Positions 62,754 through 64,000 of a stretch of DNA of 64,000 bases are shown piece after piece. The position numbers were made by a program, and so were the translations under genes. A model generated the notes under the pieces. That model saw only the letters and a list, made by a program, of their open reading frames with translations. It was not told where the DNA came from and did not search any database. The DNA lies in NCBI RefSeq assembly GCF_003010935.1, contig NZ_PGGN01000001.1, forward strand, positions 1,116,001 to 1,180,000. The letters are read 5' to 3'. Positions within the stretch are counted from its first letter, which is position 1, and every line of letters begins with the position of its first letter. The DNA comes from Phyllobacterium endophyticum. Lineage in GTDB: Bacteria > Pseudomonadota > Alphaproteobacteria > Rhizobiales > Rhizobiaceae.

Positions 62754-64000
62754 TCACACATTCAGCAGCAGGAACTCGCGTTCCCACGGGCTGATGACTT
62801 CCATGAAGGTCTCGAACTCGGCGCGTTTTATTGCGGCGTAGGTGATGGCGAAGGATTCGCCCAGCATGGCCACCAGTTCCTTGTCCTGCTCGAACAGGAT
62901 CGTTGCCTCGATCAACCCGCGCGGCAATTCGATCAGATTGTCGTTGACCGTCGTCGATGCGGGCTCATCCGGCTCAAGCCTGTTGTTCATGCCGATCAGG
63001 CCGCAGGCCAGCGATGCCGCCAGTGCCAGATAGGGGTTGGCATCGGAAGAGGGGATGCGGTTTTCGACACGCCGCGCCGCAGGGTCGGACCTCGGTACGC
63101 GAAATGCTGTCGTCCGGTTGTCGTAGCCCCATTTGACGTTCACCGGCGCGGAGGCGGCAGGTGTGAGGCGCCGGTAGGAATTCACATAAGGCGCGAACAT
63201 CACCAGCGAGGCGGGGACGTGCTTTTGCATGCCACCTATAAAGTGGCGGAATGCCGGACTTTCGGTGCCATCAGGGTTGGAAAAGACATTGCGCCCGGTC
63301 TTCTTGTCGATGATCGACTGATGAATGTGCATCGCCGAGCCGGGCTGGCCCTGGATCGGTTTTGCCATGAAGGTCGCATACATGTCGTGCTTGAGCGCCG
63401 CTTCGCGGATGGTGCGCTTGAACAGGAACACCTGGTCGGCAAGTTCGATCGGATCGCCGTGCCGCAGGTTGATTTCCAGCTGCGCGGCGCCTTCCTCATG
63501 GATCAGCGTGTCGATCTCGAGCCCCTGGCTTTCGGAGAAGTGGTAGATATCGTCTATCAGCTCGTCGAATTCATTGACTCCAGCGATGGAGTAACCCTGG
63601 CCGCCGCCAATGGCTCGCCCCGAGCGCCCGACCGGTGGCGTCAGCGGATAATCCGGATCCGGGTTTTTCCTGACAAGGTAAAACTCGATTTCCGGTGCGA
63701 CCACCGCTTTCAGGCCCTTTTTGGCATAGGCGGCCATGACGCGCTTCAATACGTTGCGCGGCGTAAATTCCACCGCCTCACCGTCCTTGTTGACGAGATC
63801 GCAGATGACCTGCGCCGTCGGGTCGCTTTCCCACGGAACTTCCGAGAGCGTCGAAAGATCGGGCATAAGCTTCAGATCGCCATCATCCTCCGGATAGGAA
63901 AAGCCATGCCCGTCCTCCGGATAGGAGCCGGAGATCGTCGCCATGAACACCGCGGACGGCAGCGCGAGCGACGTATTGGAAGTAAACTTCTTCGATGGCA
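62754..64000 (-). CDS. puuA: Glutamine synthetase family, PuuA-like (partial, cut by window end)
   Basis: The frame runs through position 64000, so the N-terminus is missing; about 415 residues are visible. EIEFYLVRKNPDPD, IHEEGAAQLEINLRHGDPIE, GSAMHIHQSIIDKKTG and PSSDANPYLALAASLACG match the catalytic barrel of glutamine synthetase, type III/PuuA-like. It probably gamma-glutamylates putrescine as the first step before PuuB. Codons 64000-63951 encode KKFTSNTSLALPSAVF in continuity, so 63950 is not the real start. Confidence 0.93.
   Translation of the reverse strand, partial: PSKKFTSNTSLALPSAVFMATISGSYPEDGHGFSYPEDDGDLKLMPDLSTLSEVPWESDPTAQVICDLVNKDGEAVEFTPRNVLKRVMAAYAKKGLKAVVAPEIEFYLVRKNPDPDYPLTPPVGRSGRAIGGGQGYSIAGVNEFDELIDDIYHFSESQGLEIDTLIHEEGAAQLEINLRHGDPIELADQVFLFKRTIREAALKHDMYATFMAKPIQGQPGSAMHIHQSIIDKKTGRNVFSNPDGTESPAFRHFIGGMQKHVPASLVMFAPYVNSYRRLTPAASAPVNVKWGYDNRTTAFRVPRSDPAARRVENRIPSSDANPYLALAASLACGLIGMNNRLEPDEPASTTVNDNLIELPRGLIEATILFEQDKELVAMLGESFAITYAAIKRAEFETFMEVISPWEREFLLLNV

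Noticed and set aside
1-64000. tRNA, rRNA or integrase genes marking a genomic island
   Set aside because: None was recognised on reading; island status of the 15.5-24.6 kb block therefore rests only on content and base composition.

Overview
The window looks like chromosome of an alphaproteobacterium of the order Hyphomicrobiales (Rhizobiales), probably near Phyllobacteriaceae/Brucellaceae. This is inferred from gene content and protein style (urease operon, zwf-pgl-edd set, ExoP/GumC-type polysaccharide genes, DUF1127 protein, putrescine-degradation pair, rhizobial-style palindromic intergenic repeats), not from a search. No rRNA, tRNA, CRISPR array, integrase or insertion sequence was recognised.

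Layout. (1) 1-15.1 kb is an exopolysaccharide locus. It holds a LuxR-type regulator, a Wzz/tyrosine-kinase fusion and an outer-membrane exporter, GDP-L-fucose synthesis (gmd, fcl), three overlapping glycosyltransferases, and an opposite-strand operon with a WecA-like priming enzyme, a family 2 glycosyltransferase, a DUF218 protein, a polymerase-like membrane protein and an acetyltransferase. (2) 15.5-24.6 kb is an accessory block bounded by two paralogous LuxR-type regulators. It contains a SARP/BTAD-TPR regulator, two leader-related small proteins (one with six copies of an RAHS(A/S)GP-type repeat), a YcaO enzyme and a TfuA protein. I read this as an undescribed ribosomal-peptide (RiPP) system of the YcaO-TfuA type. 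A probable small RNA with a long hairpin and an intrinsic terminator follows. (3) 25-31.1 kb carries a DUF1127 protein, an amidase, a Dabb protein, a glycerate kinase, small secreted proteins or lipoproteins and a luciferase-like monooxygenase. (4) 31.1-38.1 kb is a urease operon (ureDABC-EFG) interrupted twice, with proC upstream. (5) 38.1-47.1 kb is a second polysaccharide locus with polymerase/ligase, glycosyltransferases, WecG-type enzyme, flippase and a kinase-less Wzz. (6) 47.1-64 kb is central and catabolic metabolism: soxB, folD, a GlxA-type regulator, zwf-pgl-edd, an aldehyde dehydrogenase with two SDRs, a KAS III-like synthase, an RTX protein, and a puuB/puuA-like pair cut by the window end.

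Two patterns tie the accessory block together. First, the YcaO and TfuA genes lie directly behind the repeat-bearing precursor, and both precursors share an N-terminal leader. Second, a direct-repeat element GTCACG-N6-TCACG (11-bp period) followed after exactly 8 nt by a -10-like hexamer occurs at four intergenic sites: upstream of both LuxR paralogs, upstream of the small RNA and upstream of a small secreted protein. That geometry matches known SARP promoters, and a SARP-family gene lies in the middle, so a local regulon is a testable hypothesis.
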